Positions 10,541-22,965 of a stretch of 64,000 nucleotides of DNA are shown here, in pieces. A program made the translations under genes and the position numbers. The notes under the pieces were generated by a model that saw only the letters and a list, made by a program, of their open reading frames with translations, ran no database searches and had not been told where the DNA came from. The stretch is from Amblyomma americanum (lineage: Eukaryota; Arthropoda; Arachnida; Ixodida; Ixodidae), in the NCBI RefSeq assembly GCF_052857255.1, contig NC_135505.1, forward strand, positions 60,865,149 to 60,929,148, written 5' to 3'. The first letter of the stretch is position 1; every line of letters begins with the position of its first letter.

Positions 10541-12083
10541 GAGGGTCGGTGGGGCCTATGCACGCCATTAGTGCAACGACGTGTTTGCTCTCGCATCACG
10601 ACAGCGAGCTCGCTATCTTCCTTACTTATTTTCCTGAATTGATGGGACAGTGCTCCTGTTAATATTGTTAATACACTTTCCCAACAAAGTGACTTGTGTG
10701 AATTAGTTGCATCGGGAAAATAAACTCTATCTGTTTTTCTAGCTTGTGTAATACTGGCTAAAACAGCGCTATCATCTATTGTTCCCGCGAGTTCCTTTGA
10801 CAAACCATCAAGGACGTAAAAAAAGCAGTAATAAAAAAGAAGCCATCTTTGCTCATGATAACGGAGCCAAAATAAATGCCGCATGCGCAGTCACGTAGGG
10901 TCGCCACGTGGACACTCGGGCTATGGCACGCTTGATAAAGCTTACTTGCTGCCATCTCCCCCTATGCTGCAAATATGGAAACGGCCCGATAGGCAGGTCT
11001 GCAAACCGCAGCGCCACGTGGTGAGATATACAAATTCTGATCACCAGTGATTTGTGCTAATATTTTTTACTTCCGACTGTACGTTCGGCGACCATTTGCA
11101 TTATTTAAACGAGCCAAACTTGTCCACATGCAGTCGACGTCATCGTCTGCTGCCGGCTACCTTCAGCAGTCCAGGTCACGTCGGCGCTTCTCTCTTACTG
11201 TACGCGCGTACTGCAATGTAAGCAATCGTCACTTTGAGGTCACTGCAGCCAGAACTATGTTCGACGGCCATTTGCATGCGCTAAAGCTTTTGAATTTGCT
11301 CTCCGCAATGGCCCCAATCACACACACTAAACCTGCGGACAAGCTACGCCTCGTCATAAAAGCGGTCGGCGTTCGGCCGCCGACTGAAATTTAGGAATCC
11401 GGCGAATGTGCAGCGCTGATTACTGTTAAAGTGAGATGATATGAAATGCACGCCGTAGCCTCGCCGGGCCTGAAGCTCTGGCTCGGCCGCACAAGCCCGA
11501 GCGACGGTGTGCAAGCGACGAGCGGCACCGTCGCGCGGTCTTTTGCCACTTGCCTCGCAGCTCGGTTCTATGCGCGAATGAAAGCACATTTTCGCTGATG
11601 CACTTAAGTCGCCATGGCTAGGTATCGCACCAAGCTCACTTAGCTCACGGCATACCGACCAGCCCCGATCGGCGACGCAAATGTCTATATAGTGTGACCG
11701 AAGCCTAACTACACCGACCAACTTCTAACTGCGCGAACTGTTCGAAGAGCTTTACAGCCTATTCCTGGATCTGCTAACCCTACATTTACGAGGAACCCGG
11801 CTGTGTTCAGAGCGCACTTGCACAGTCTTAATAAAAATCGTGAAAAGTTCGAAAAAATCGCCCGGCATATGTATGTCCTTTCACCGCAGTTCACAGAACA
11901 TGAATGCGGGTTAGGTTGACGTCCTTTGCTCAGGACCCGCACAACCAAGGGGTGTACAGTCTGGCTGCTCACCAGGAAATTGTAGTCACTGAGAAGATGA
12001 GTAATTGAGAGAAGCACTATCGGAATATCCAAACGGACTGAAGGCGGAGGAATCATCCGCCTTCGCCGAAGCTGCATTCAACA
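10541..12083. other. No gene recognised
   Basis: Several 100-160 codon frames exist on both strands, but none shows a recognisable domain. I found no inverted ends. Confidence 0.45.
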
Positions 12084-12821
12084 TACAGTATTGTACGTTT
12101 TTATCGTGAAGACTTTCAAAAGTTTCCCCGCCTCAACCGCTGGCTCATTTGCAATGAAACTGCACACAGAGCTTGCGTATTATGGTAAATTTTGTATCGT
12201 AGCAAGTTTGACAACGGTACTTACTTAATTGAGCCGTGCATGATGCGAAAACATAATCGTCTACGTAGAGATCGGCAACCAAAACCCGCAGACGACGCTT
12301 TTTCGCTGAAGGGCGGCAGTGGCGCTTTCTGTTTGCGGTAGCGCAAAGCGTCACGACAAGGCCGTCGAGGAGAGCGTTGCAAGGAGCGCGGGCCCTTTGA
12401 ATATGCCGTTCCTGTCGTTTCGTCTGCTTCTACTGAAGCGCTTACAACATTTTCGACTAATTAAGCGGAAAAATATCAGAACAAACGATTTAACGAGGTT
12501 TTACCTTTTAAAGAATATTGTTTGCAATGCTCGCCTCGGCGGCCTTGTCGTGACGGTTTCCACTGCCCAAAACAGATGGCGCCACTGCCGCCATTCAGCG
12601 AAAAAGCGTCGTCTGCGGGTTTTGGTTGCCGATCTCTACGTAGACGATTACGTTTTCGCATCATGCACGGCTCAACTAAGTAAGCACCGTTGTGAAACTT
12701 GCTACGATACAAAAGTTACCATAATACGCATGCTCTGTGTGCAGTTTCACGGCAAATGAGCCAGCGGTTGAGGCGGGGAAATTTTTTTTAAGTGTTCACG
12801 ATAAAAACGCACAACACTGTA
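12084..12821. mobile_element. Foldback/MITE-like element with ~298 bp inverted arms and TA ends
   Basis: The left arm (12084-12381) is an imperfect inverted copy of the right arm (12523-12821), separated by 141 bp. The outer ends read TA-CAGTATTGTACG on the left and CGCACAACACTG-TA on the right. That is a terminal CAG next to TA, the pattern expected of Tc1/mariner-type elements, which duplicate TA on insertion. No transposase is encoded: frames inside the arms mirror each other and are explained by the inverted repeat. Confidence 0.85.
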
Positions 12822-12959
12822 AATACTTCATCTTTGGTACCTTGTCTGCCGGCTTTTCTCTTTTCAACTTTGCCTTCCGTTTAGACGCGCCGCTTTGATG
12901 CTTCCGACCGGACATCTCTACATTTTTACTGATTTCGAATGAGTGACGTCACATCCGAC

Positions 12960-13180
12960 AAAAAATTGGCGGTCGTTTATCTCTGGTTAAACCAGGAGTG
13001 TCGCGATAGCTGCAGCTCCCTTAGTGGAACTTGTTCACCTGACCAACCACGTGATCAGCCATGGCGCCGCGCCGCCGGCAGCTGCTCCACACCACGTGAC
13101 AGCGTGTCGGCCCAGCCACAGGGAGGCGGCACCGCCACATTGAAGGCTCGAAATATGACAGTAATGTAGCTATCGCTACA
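12960..13180 (+). repeat. Interspersed repeat Z, copy 1
   Basis: It begins 'aaaaaattggcggtcg' and contains 'tctggttaaaccaggagtg', 'ccacgtgatcagccatggcg' and 'gcagctgctccacaccacgt'. The same ordered landmarks occur on the minus strand inside the Tigger element (44280 down to 43850). It is probably a non-autonomous element, since the Tigger copy ends in short inverted AATTGGC/GCCAATT sequences. Ends here are approximate. Confidence 0.6.
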
Positions 13181-14110
13181 AAAGCTGGGCTAATTCACCG
13201 CTATGAAATTTGACGGGTACGCTAAACACGGAGGAGGAATGCGGCGAGCGTAGTTCCTTCGACTGTGTCGTGGCAACACGAACGCTACAGCTCAACGCGC
13301 CGCAGCAAATCGGACACGCCAGTGGAGCCCATAAGAGACAAGGCAGCGTAGACCCCTGTGCCACTGTTCATATTATACGATTCGCGAGCATGACGGCCCA
13401 CGTACAACAGGTAAGACCCATTCATACCTGCGAGTCGCAGAGGTTGTGCAAACGCTTCGGTCGAGCTCGATTTTGCGGCATTACGACGGCAAGTCTCAAA
13501 CCGCTGAACCGATCAGCAAGGCTCCGGAGGCAGCGCGCGATACTTTCAACAACCGGCGATGGCGCTGCACGCCGTCGGAGCACGGTAGGTCGGCAAGCGC
13601 GCCTAGGAAGTCAACTGCCGTTGATCGAAAAAAAAAACAATGAGACGTAGTCTACGAATCAGAGCCACATAGGAGCTTCCTTATTTTTTATTACCAAGCG
13701 ATGTTGTTTTGCAGAAATAAGCGGCTTGTTCGGTACAAGCCTGGTTCGAACAAGAAAATTTTGAACCAGTGGAGAAAGATAAACGTTTAATGTGTGGAGG
13801 AAATCGCAGTCAGTTGGATGCGCGCCTATTCCAGGAGTACATTGGCATTTGCCGCCGATCTTGCCCGGTTCGCCAGCGAACGCTGGTCTTCCGAATGTGA
13901 GCTGGACAGCGTCGCCTCCCAGTCCCAGCTGTTGGGAAGTATAAGCTAACCACTTCACCGCAGAAGGAGCAATGTGGGTCGTACGAATTTGGAAACATAT
14001 AGCTGAATTGGACTGTTTTGATATAAGTATTTGATTGCAATTTCCTTATGATGACCACTTGCTCCGTGTTTAGGTCTTTTGTGCTTTTCAGTGAATACTT
14101 TCTTTGGTAA
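13181..14110. other. No gene recognised
   Basis: The stretch is moderately GC-rich. A 146-codon plus-strand frame at 13210 and shorter minus-strand frames lack recognisable domains. Confidence 0.45.
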
Positions 14111-14113
14111 TCC

Positions 14114-14200
14114 TATAGATAGATAGACTAAGGGGAGGAGGGAAAGGCAGGGATGTTAACCAGAAAGGGTTTCCGGTTGGCTACCTAACCGGAACCGTTG
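14114..14200. repeat. Short interspersed-repeat fragment with GATA-type start
   Basis: It starts with a (TAGA)n run and continues 'ggggaggagggaaaggcagg' and 'ttccggttggctacctaacc'. I recall similar sequence as a frequent tick repeat. That memory, and not a second copy in the window, is the basis, so confidence is low. Confidence 0.35.
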
Positions 14201-17200
14201 ATAATCCTATACTTTTAAGTAATTCCACATAGCTTGATAACGGTTCTGAATAATTAGGTTCCTGCGAATGTTGGCTTCTGAGAATCGCGGAAAGACAGCT
14301 TGTTACGCGCATCGAAAGACGAGCCAGCAAGAGTAAAGTTTAGAGCGCTTCAAGCGGCGTCACGCACGGTGCCGTTCATCCACGTAAAGATTTGAGCTCG
14401 GCCTCCACAGCCTCTGCTGTCAAAATAAAAGCCCTACAATCACGGGTGAGACACGAACATTTTGGTTCTAGAAGAGAGTTTCGCGATTTTAGAGTGCAGC
14501 TCCTATGTGATCGTTCGTGGGTGGAGTCGCGTCGCCGTCGGTGTAGCCCAGCGCGAGAGGACGGCAGAGCGAGCGCGCTATCGTCGAGACCGGTTGTGCC
14601 GAGAGAATTACCGCCGCTCGCTCATAGATGGCGCCACAGTGGTGGGCGCCGTAAAGTCAAAACATCAAGGGGCTTTAGGGCGCCGTCGTCCATCACCACT
14701 GCATGTGGCGAGGTAGATGGCAGGGGAGGGGAGGCTTGTCTCGCGAAGACTCTCTTCCAGTGCGCGTAAGTGGTAGCCCAATAAAAGAACAAAGCAAAAA
14801 TGATAAGGATAATTCCCGTTATCTACTAATGTGAAAGGTCTCGTGCTTCCATGCGCTGTCTTCTCGCAGTCGCGCCACGCTCTGTTCCGTTGGCGGGTGG
14901 TGCTGTGAAATGTGCTGAACACCATAGATTGGCCGCGTCGGCAACGAAACTCACAACGTCGGCTTCCTAAAAACCGTCTGCTTATGAGCCATGCATTGGT
15001 GCAGCAGGCTGACCATATCTCCATCAATTTCTCCTACCACAAAGCCACCTTCTTGTCAATCAAAGACTGGAAGAGAACTGTTGCTTGAAGAAAGAGTGTC
15101 CGTGGAAAATAGAATGCTTTCTAACTGTACATACATGCACGTATCTCACATTCTTTACCTAAATATGTCGCAAAATCAAAACACCTACAAAGGTGCGCTC
15201 AAATTTCGAATGAAGGAGTACGGTATTTTCTTTTTCTTTCTTCCTTTCAGGTGGCTCAGACGAGGAGATAACGAGGACCTTGCCCGGGAGAAGCAATGGC
15301 ACGGCCGTCTCCCTCAGCAGAAGGAGGAGAGGAAGGGAACAGTTAGACAGGTGCGGGTCAGCGGTGCTGGCTGCGGGGGACAAGGGAGGTTTTCCTCCTT
15401 ATGATATGTATGTCCCCGTTGCATATGTGTTGCCCCGCCCCCACCTCCTCCTCTGCCATTCCTCTCCCGACGCCATTGGAAGGAGCGACTAGCGGGAAAC
15501 CACGGAAAACTCTTTGCCAGAGCGTAATCAAATGCAGATCGCCCCAAAAGGAAGGCCCCCCGAGGTGGCGGAGAATTCGTTTTTGCAGCTCGACAAAGTC
15601 ACCCGACTGATTGGGGCTAAACGAAGTTCCTTTAGGCGGGGGCCCTGACTCCTCGTTCTGGTTTTTTCGCTTCATACGTGTCGCTTGAGCTTCTGTAATC
15701 TGTGGTTCCATATATTAAGTGCGTTATAGCTTGCAATGGGCCCCTTCCCTTGTTCTCGAAGGTGAGACCTTCGGCTGCAGCTCCACCCTCCCCCCCCCTA
15801 CACCCCCTTACACAGCGCTGGAAGGTCTGCTATATGGTGCCTCGACGCAGCTTTCCAAAGGAAGAAGAATCGTGGCGCCATATTGGAAACACTGTGTGCG
15901 TGCGTGCGCGTGTGCAAGACCAACCCCATGTGCTTGGAAAACACATTACACTGCCGTTAAAGGCCTCACTCATATTGCTTAAGATGTAGAAGTTATAAGT
16001 GACGGCAGTATGGAGGTTCAGGACCTGCCGGCTCATCATCTTGATTAAAAGGCGGGATCACCTTCTGCGGCCGTTTCGAAGCTGAGAACCTGAATACAAG
16101 CTTAGGGATCGTCGGTTGGTGCCGCAATGAGTGAATGAGATCAGTAGTAAGGTGACAGCGGAGGGCTGCTATCTCCGGCGCATCTTTCCTTTGTGGTACG
16201 CCAGAGGAACTTGAGCTAGAGACTGTATGCCACCGGTAATCGTCGGGTGTGATGGGCCAATGATCATTTGGGGTTCGAATGCCGACAGCCTCAGCCTCAT
16301 CTTTATTCGTACGCCGACAAGTATTCAAATGGTCAAGCACACCCAGCAAAAGCGACAGGGGCGCCGGAAGGAGGGGAAAAAACAAGCCGGAGGGAGGCCC
16401 GCGGAAGACGAGGAATTCCGCAGGCGCCGGCGCTAAGACGGCGTCGAGGGAAACGCTCAAGCCTGGAAAGCGGGATCACGCGAATCGACGGGGAAACAAG
16501 AAAAGCATGGCAGCAGAGAGACGAGCAAAACCCAGACGATACCGCTGAGCAGTCGGTCATCCGGGGACACCAAGAGCCCAAGCCATCGGGAAGAAGCTGA
16601 GCCTTAGTGAACAAACAAGGTCAACTCGGCAGTCGCTCCGTTCCTCCTGACGAAAACTCCGGCGCCAACGCAGCTGCATGTAAGCTTGGACACCACAGCC
16701 TCCGCATCGTGTACTGGATAACATGCAATTCCTGCAAATATATCTGTTTTCTTCCAACCCAGTCCGGTGTCTCTTTGCCTCTTCGTCCCGTTTTGTCCCA
16801 CGAAGAATATTAAGGGGTCGTCACGGTAGTACGAAGGGACACGCCCCTCATAGCGTAAAGCTGACACCATAACGAAAATGTCCGTTTTTCGTGATTTTTC
16901 TGCGAACAAAACCAATGCTACTGTCAACTATGCGAATCTCTTTGCATGTTGCTGGCGCGCGTACAGAATGCAACGAGGCTTCTGGAGGCACAGCCATAGT
17001 GGTGGCCTCCACATTTTTGCGCTGTGTACCAGGAGGGCACGGCTCGTGCACTTTGCCTAATTAAAGTGCACGACACCCGTGTCGCGACAACCCGCGCCAA
17101 TCGTAGACAGCCTGCGTGAATTTGCTTTCTTTGGGAACTTCTGAAAAAAATGAATGATACGACTGAGGTCTACTAGAATGTGCTGGACACTGCGTGGTGT

Positions 17201-17320
17201 ACACCATGGAAATAGGAACCTTAAAAGGGGGGCGGTAAATAAGCCGTTAGTGCGTTAGTGTAACATATTACGACTGAACAGTTACCATAGTTCTACATAA
17301 AGTCACCCCTAAAATTTGAG
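14201..17320. other. No gene recognised; unclassified sequence
   Basis: I saw no transposase, RT or host domain and no paired inverted arms. The stretch contains a short TG/CG-rich run near 15893-15916. Open frames up to about 155 codons (for example the minus frame ending at 15993) have no recognisable motif. Confidence 0.4.
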
Positions 17321-17324
17321 TAAG

Positions 17325-18186
17325 GAAAGGTGTCAGGGAGAGAGAGACGGTCGCGCCAACGCTATTCACCGCCTGCTTAAAGGTGGTGTTCCAAGGCCTG
17401 GATTGGGAACAGTTGGGGGCAAGAGTTAAGAGTACCTAAGAACTTTGCGATTCGCTGATGACATTGCCTAGCTAAGTGCTAAGACATAAAGCAGATGAAC
17501 AGCAAAGCATGATCAGTGTGGTCGACAGGCAGAGCAGAATGGCGGGTCTCAAAATTGACAGGGAGAAAACCCCAATAAAGTCCAACAGTCAAGGAAGGAG
17601 CAGTTGACAATTGTGTACGAGGTCTTGGAAGTGGTAAGGAAATAAGTGTACTAAGGGTAGGTAGTGTCCGCTGATCCGTATCAGAAGGAAATAGAGTAAG
17701 ACTGAGGTGGAGCGCGTTTGGCAGGTTCTCTCAGATTATGAATGGCTGTTTACCAATATCCCTCAAGAGAAAGGATGCAACAACTGTATCTTACCGGTAC
17801 TTACCTATGGGGCTGAAACTCGGAGGCTAACGAAAGGGCTCAGCTTAAGTGAAGGACAACGCAGCGAGCTTTGGAAAGAAAAAAAAATGATAGGCGTAAC
17901 GTTAAGAGACCGGAAGCGGCCAGAGTGAACAAACGCGGTGTAATGACATCCTAGTGGAGCCAAGAGGAAGAAATGGGCTTGGGCAAGGCATGTAATATGA
18001 AGGCGAGATGACCGCTGGTCCTTAAACGCAACGGAGTGGATTTCAAGAGAAGGGAAGCGCAGCAGGTGGGCGGATGATATTGGGAAGTTTGCAGGGAAAC
18101 GGTGGCCGCAGCCGGCAAACGACTGGGTTAATTGGAGATATAAGAGAAGCCTTTGCCCCGCAGTGGGCGTTATCAAGATGATAATG
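17325..18186 (+). pseudogene. RTE-type LINE, 5'-truncated, RT C-terminal half
   Basis: RTE LINEs encode one EN-RT protein. Across frameshifts the plus strand yields an RT motif B-like region (near 17330-17400, with TLFTACL and FQGLDWEQLG), the catalytic RFADD motif near 17450, and MAGLKIDREKT. Further on come LTYGAETRRLTK near 17810, MIGVTLRDRKR near 17890, and WAWARHV/DDRWSLNATEW/RWADDIGKFAGKRW at 17960-18110. This order is what I know from RTE/BovB-like elements. It ends with 'gatgataatg', fitting the short simple-repeat tails of RTE. Several stops and shifts make it inactive. The same family's 3' end lies inverted at 26340-26578. Confidence 0.8.
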
Positions 18187-18837
18187 CATTCAAAGAGTTT
18201 CACTACGGTTTTCTGATGCGGGTCCGTATATCGGACGCTACAGACATCAGTATTTGTTTCCCTCCCCACAATGCTTGCTTCTCGCATTCCTCTTGAACGA
18301 ACGGCCTCTTCACAGCGTCTTCAAGAAGACCCTATTCCAGCTCATATAATTGGGAGGCTAATAAACACAGCAAAGCAAAAAAAACAAGGATCATATTCTC
18401 ATTAATTGCTAATGTGAAAGAGCGAGAGGCCCGACGAGCTTAGGTGGTTCTGAGCTTCGCACTATTAAACAATGTATATACATTTACGTAATATACATAT
18501 TGAAATTAGTTCTTCTAGGTGTCACAAACCAGACTAATTTGGATAGTTTCTCCACATCCTGTGCCGACGAGCGCGCGTTTATCGAAACACCATAGCAAAT
18601 GGAAAGCGCGCACATGGAGCGAGACAAAATCTTTAGCGAGCAAAATTTTCTTCTTGCACGCCGCACTTTTAAAAGAGGTAATCCAAGGTGTTCGAGAGAT
18701 GTCCTCGATACGTGCATCGGAAGCCTTGAATATTTAGGTACACAATCTGCATATATCATAGTGATGCAATACAATGTTACGCTGAAAAGTATAGACTTGA
18801 CATATTCTACAAAGACCGCACACATCGCAACTGACGC

Positions 18838-18928
18838 AACACACACACACACATACGTACACACACACGCGCACACACGCGCGCACACACGCACACGCAC
18901 GCACACGCGCGCGCACACACACACACAG
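18838..18928. repeat. CA/CG dinucleotide microsatellite
   Basis: About 90 bp of alternating purine-pyrimidine (CA)n mixed with CG steps. The matching part of copy B (near 28085) has only 'ccacacacgg', so the array expanded in copy A. Reading frames across it are low-complexity artefacts. Confidence 0.9.
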
Positions 18929-19837
18929 GAAAGTAGGGGCTCGTCGGACGCGTCACGATAACTTCGTGAATTAAAAAGAAACGAACAGCACCCGGTGCTG
19001 AAACTATTGAACTTGGCTGGATGCCAGAGGTGCGCATTAAGGCAACCCAGACACGGAAACTGGCTGGGTCCGATCTTCAGATGGGGCTCCTCTGCTATGC
19101 TGCGATAACGCGACAGCTAGGTCTAAGCTAATCTGGAACCACAGGTGGACGTTACAGCTTCCGGAGAGGCCAAACAAAATATCCAGCAGCTCCTTGCGGA
19201 AACTCTCTGGTCATGACAAGTAGTATTGGCCTATAAACAACTGATGGCTACCAAGGCCGTTTTCTGATAGATTTATGCACGACGTAACCGAGGTACGTGG
19301 CCGCTCTTTCTTGTACGTTCGGTGCCCATGACGCGGCCTTGTGGTCACTGACTCGATGGCATTCAAAGCACGGTCGTGCATTGCGCCTTCGACAAAAGTA
19401 ATAGCAGAAAGTGGACAGTGGTGCTGCTTCCAGCCATAGCTCACAAATCAGTGCATGGGTCTTGAAATCGGTTGATAGACGATTCAGTGATGGCCGTGTA
19501 TGTCTGGCACGTCCCTCTCACAGCCGAAGAAAAATAGCAGTTTAGGGTAGTCTACGCGGGACCTTCCCAGGATGGCTAAGTCCCGGTGCCGCGCACAAGC
19601 CCAGTGCACTAAGCTTAAGCAGGCCACCGAAGCGCACAGCACGCCCAGCAAGACAAACACGGCCTTGATCGATGCGGCTGGCTGGCAGTTCGCCTCGCGA
19701 AGACCATCCTGCACATTCAGAAAGAAAAACAAAAGACTTTGGTGTCTGTCCTTCCACTTATGAGTATAGGCTACGCACGTGCTATGAGCCGAGTATAGTC
19801 AAAGATTCGGAGGTAAGTTTTGAACACGTTGTTTTTT

Positions 19838-20205
19838 AACGCCACACCATTAAGCATCTCGGGTCACACAACATCCGGCGGAGGCGTTGGCAACGTTGAC
19901 CGTGAGCAAAAATCCCCAAAATCTCTTGAGATGCAACCTAAGAGGCAGGTGGGCCAGTTTGGTCACGTGACCAATAGCGTCGGCATCCCAACCTGCCAAT
20001 CGGGTAGACAGATACTGCGCCATTTCCTTTCCCCAAAAAACCAATTATAGTGAGCAAACTGCCCACCTTTGTGGGAGGCAGTTAAATTATTGTTTGGTGG
20101 CTCGGGAAGAGCAACCTGGGTCGCACCAAGCCCACCGGTGGCAACCTGGCATGCTTGGGGTGTGGCGCACCGCTTAACCGCTGCACCACTGCGCCAGCAA
20201 CGGTA
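19838..20205 (-). repeat. SINE-like repeat (Y-related) inside copy A
   Basis: On the minus strand it starts 'ctggcgcagtggtgcagcgg', a tRNA-like A-box context, and passes through 'gtgggcagtttgctcac' to 'gttaa'-bounded sequence near 19840. The counterpart in copy B is 33838-34170. Presence in both copies places this insertion before the duplication. Confidence 0.55.
20004..20047 (+). mobile_element. 44 bp 5'-truncated SINE/LINE tail insertion
   Basis: The string from 'agacagatactgcgccattt' to 'ccaattatag' equals the 3' tail of the SINE at 9246-9424. Copy B at about 34012 reads straight from 'aatcgggt' into 'tgtgagcaaact', so this is an insertion specific to copy A, consistent with target-primed reverse transcription that stopped early. 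Confidence 0.75.
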
Positions 20206-20949
20206 TGAGTACTGCTATGGGTATAATGATGTAATGCATAGAATGGCTCTCTGCATATATGTGGGCATTAACCCACTCCGATATAGCGTCATACGCTTCA
20301 GGCGGAGCTTAAGTGTCTCATCGTTTCTTGTTTTTTTTTTCATACGCATGAATATTCCACTCTAAACGGAGATGAGGAATGGTTGCGTTTTGCATGCTTC
20401 AAAAGCCGGTCGGCTTTGCTAAAAACCATAACCACGCGCTAGAGTTCCTCCCGAGGAGCCCATAAAAGATTTTCACGAAATCGATGTTACATCAGTGCGG
20501 CTGCAGCGCCAACCTGTTAAAGACGAATCAGAGGCGAGAACACAGAAATGTATCCGTCTGTCGTGTGGCATAGGTGGCCATAATTAACGCACTCACATGC
20601 AGTCATTATAGTCTACAGCTGTATAATCCGGCCTTCACACGCAGCAGAGAACGTGCAATCATGCTCTTAAACTCACGCTCTTTTCCTCTAACACTTCTAC
20701 ACGTATTGTATATGCTCCTAAAGGGCTATTCGTCAAATACTCTCCGATGTCTAATGAAGGTCAAGCAGCAACCACAGCGAAACGGATTCTAAAATAACGC
20801 CCAGGCGAAGCACATATCCAGCAGCGTCGGAAGTCCGGCAAGTGAAAAATAGGAGCAGATAAATAAAATGAAGCTGAAAACATAGGACAACACGAGTACT
20901 TGGCCGATTACGTTTCAGAGGGCGGGGCCTGTGGAGAAGTTCTTCACTG

Positions 20950-21220
20950 GCTAGGAATCATGAATGAAGGACATGGTGATGACGAATTATTACGGCGCAA
21001 AGGCAGCTTGGGCCTAAGAAAATTTGCACACGGTGTGCTTGAAGACCCATTTTAGAAGCATTTTACCTCAGAAGAGCCGAGCACCAGTCTAGGAGAGAGG
21101 TAGTAACCATTGTATCACCGGTGAGACACAGCGGGACTGGAGATCGCACGTCGGGCATGCAAGGCGGACGCAAAAAAAAAAAAAGCTTGGCCTCCACTAA
21201 GGTGCGAGTGTAGGACAAGT
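20950..21220 (-). repeat. tRNA-derived SINE remnant, copy A
   Basis: It is the counterpart of 34940-35210, where the minus strand carries a B-box-like 'ggggttcgatgcccagtg' preceded by 'gcatccgccttgcacgcag'. In copy A the B-box is decayed and an A-run has expanded (near 21172-21184). Confidence 0.45.
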
Positions 21221-21572
21221 GCGAAGAGCAAATTTCTATTACCGATTACTCCATATCGATAACATTCGTTCAAAAGATTTTTGATGCATATTCAGGACGC
21301 AGTCGCCATCAACATCGAGAGCTTATTTCTAGAAAAATTTTCCTGTGCCACGCTAAAATAGATGTCACTTTGGCTGTATGATTTATTCTGTGCAATGGTG
21401 TTTAACACATTAGATTGCAGGAATCACGTTGTGTTATCTGAGAACTATCTCTACGTAAATTATAAATGAATTTCTTCGTCGATTCTATTTTGTTTTCATC
21501 AACCAAACGATTCTTGTGACGTGTATAAAGTGTTTAGGCGACTTGAACAACAAAAATCTACAATGTCATCTC

Positions 21573-22293
21573 TTGATTTGAAGAAAATAGCGCCAGAGCA
21601 TGCAAACCACGAAAAGACAAGGACGAGACACAAAGCGCTAACTCACAACTAATTTTATTGAAACCAGGCAGCGCCTTTATATGGCGACGTTTCACTGAAA
21701 AAAGAAGAAGGAGGAGGCAGCGTCATCATGTGTTCCACAGGAGTGGTCTATGCTATCCCCTTGACGTGTGGGAAGACCTATGTTGGCTAGACTGGGCGCT
21801 GCATCGACGATCGCTTGGGGGAACATGCCCGAAATTTGTCAGATTTAAAGGATAAATATGCACATTTGGTAGCGCACATTATGGGTTGCGACGGATGCGA
21901 GGCACGATTGAGTCAGACTAAGATTCTTGGCAAAAGCACAGATAAGAAGGCACGTGAATGTCTGGAGGCTTTTTACATAAGGAAACTTCGCAATAGGTGT
22001 GTCAGCACCCCATCTGTTTCACTTTTTTCGTCCGAGTTCGAATTTTTAGATGCCGCCCTCAAATAATCTTTGTTAACTTTTTGTTTTTGTTTTGGTTACC
22101 GCTTGCTCATGTGTGCTCGCTGTGATGGTCGCTTGGTTTTCTTTACCTTTCCTGCCTCCTCCTTTTTTCAGTGAAACGTCGCCATATAAAGGCGCTGCCT
22201 GGTTTCAATAAAATTATTTGTGAGTTAGCGCTTTGTGTCTCGACCTTGTCTTTTCGTGGTTTGCATGCTCTGGCGCTATTTTCTTCAAATCAA
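21573..22293 (+). mobile_element. PLE-1: Penelope-like element remnant with inverted terminal repeats
   Basis: Arms 21573-21720 and 22149-22293 are near-perfect inverted copies (left start 'ttgatttgaagaaaatagcg', right end its complement). Between them lies a GIY-YIG endonuclease segment. Penelope-like elements carry a C-terminal GIY-YIG domain and often end in long repeats (pLTRs) in direct or inverted order. The equivalent site in copy B (about 35550-35570) has no such insertion, so this element is present in copy A only. The reverse transcriptase part is missing. Confidence 0.85.
21728..22066 (+). pseudogene. PLE-1 GIY-YIG endonuclease fragment
   Basis: The frame from 21728 reads GVVYAIPLTCGKTYVG, matching the PLE form of the GIY-YIG core. 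TGRCIDDRLGEHARNL follows. An in-frame TAG at 21788 sits between them, where PLE relatives usually have Gln. Downstream are a conserved Glu-containing helix (ARECLEAFYIRKL) and a short C-terminus. In active elements this domain nicks target DNA for integration. The stop and the absence of RT show that it is non-functional. Confidence 0.85.
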
Positions 22294-22941
22294 CTTTGCA
22301 CCAACTCGCCCAAAAAGAAGTGTTGACATTCATCTCTGAAGTGTAGTTTTAATCCGCATTAAGGCTTAAACCGGCACCTCTCAAAAGCTGGAGTGATAAA
22401 AGACGGCGTAAATTGCAGTTTTTCATGTCTGACGTGCACATGACTTACACGCTCCTTACACGTCACAGCCTTCGTTCGGTTGATGAAACCTGAATAAGAT
22501 CAGAGAAGAAATTGAATTTTAAATATTTTATCAGTCGCATGGAAATATCACGTGGTGATACATGTGTGCTAATGTCTAACGCATCATATAAAAAAAATCC
22601 GCATGAAAAAATTTGCTGCCTATACTTCTTTGCGGATTCGAAAGTTCTGGTGCGAACTCTTTTGTAAAGCACAGCGAGAACCGGATGACAAAGAAGCCAG
22701 CACTCAGCTTTTCTGCACCAGTGGTATGAGATAGTCACACAGGCGAAGGTTCTCTGACAACTATAATTCGCCAATTACAAAGCACCTTGCAGTGCGAAGT
22801 AATGCGACCGAAGTTTAACGATTTTTTCTCGTCTATCATGCTGCCTCTGTGATCGGTCAGCCCCATGTTCGATATACAGCAAACGATATTATTTCCCGGC
22901 CTTCAATTGTGATGTCACAGCCGGCGACCGCTGCCAATGAC

Positions 22942-22965
22942 GGGGGCGGGGGGGGGGGGGGGGGG
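22942..22965. repeat. Poly-G tract in copy A
   Basis: A run of 18 G follows GGGGGC. The same relative position in copy B (36180-36198) has 19 G. It can be read as G-quadruplex-prone DNA, but length calls in such runs are error-prone. Confidence 0.85.

Noticed and set aside
18484..19037. ORFs of alternating Cys/Val/Arg or His/Thr
   Set aside because: They are translations of the CA/CG microsatellite, not protein genes.
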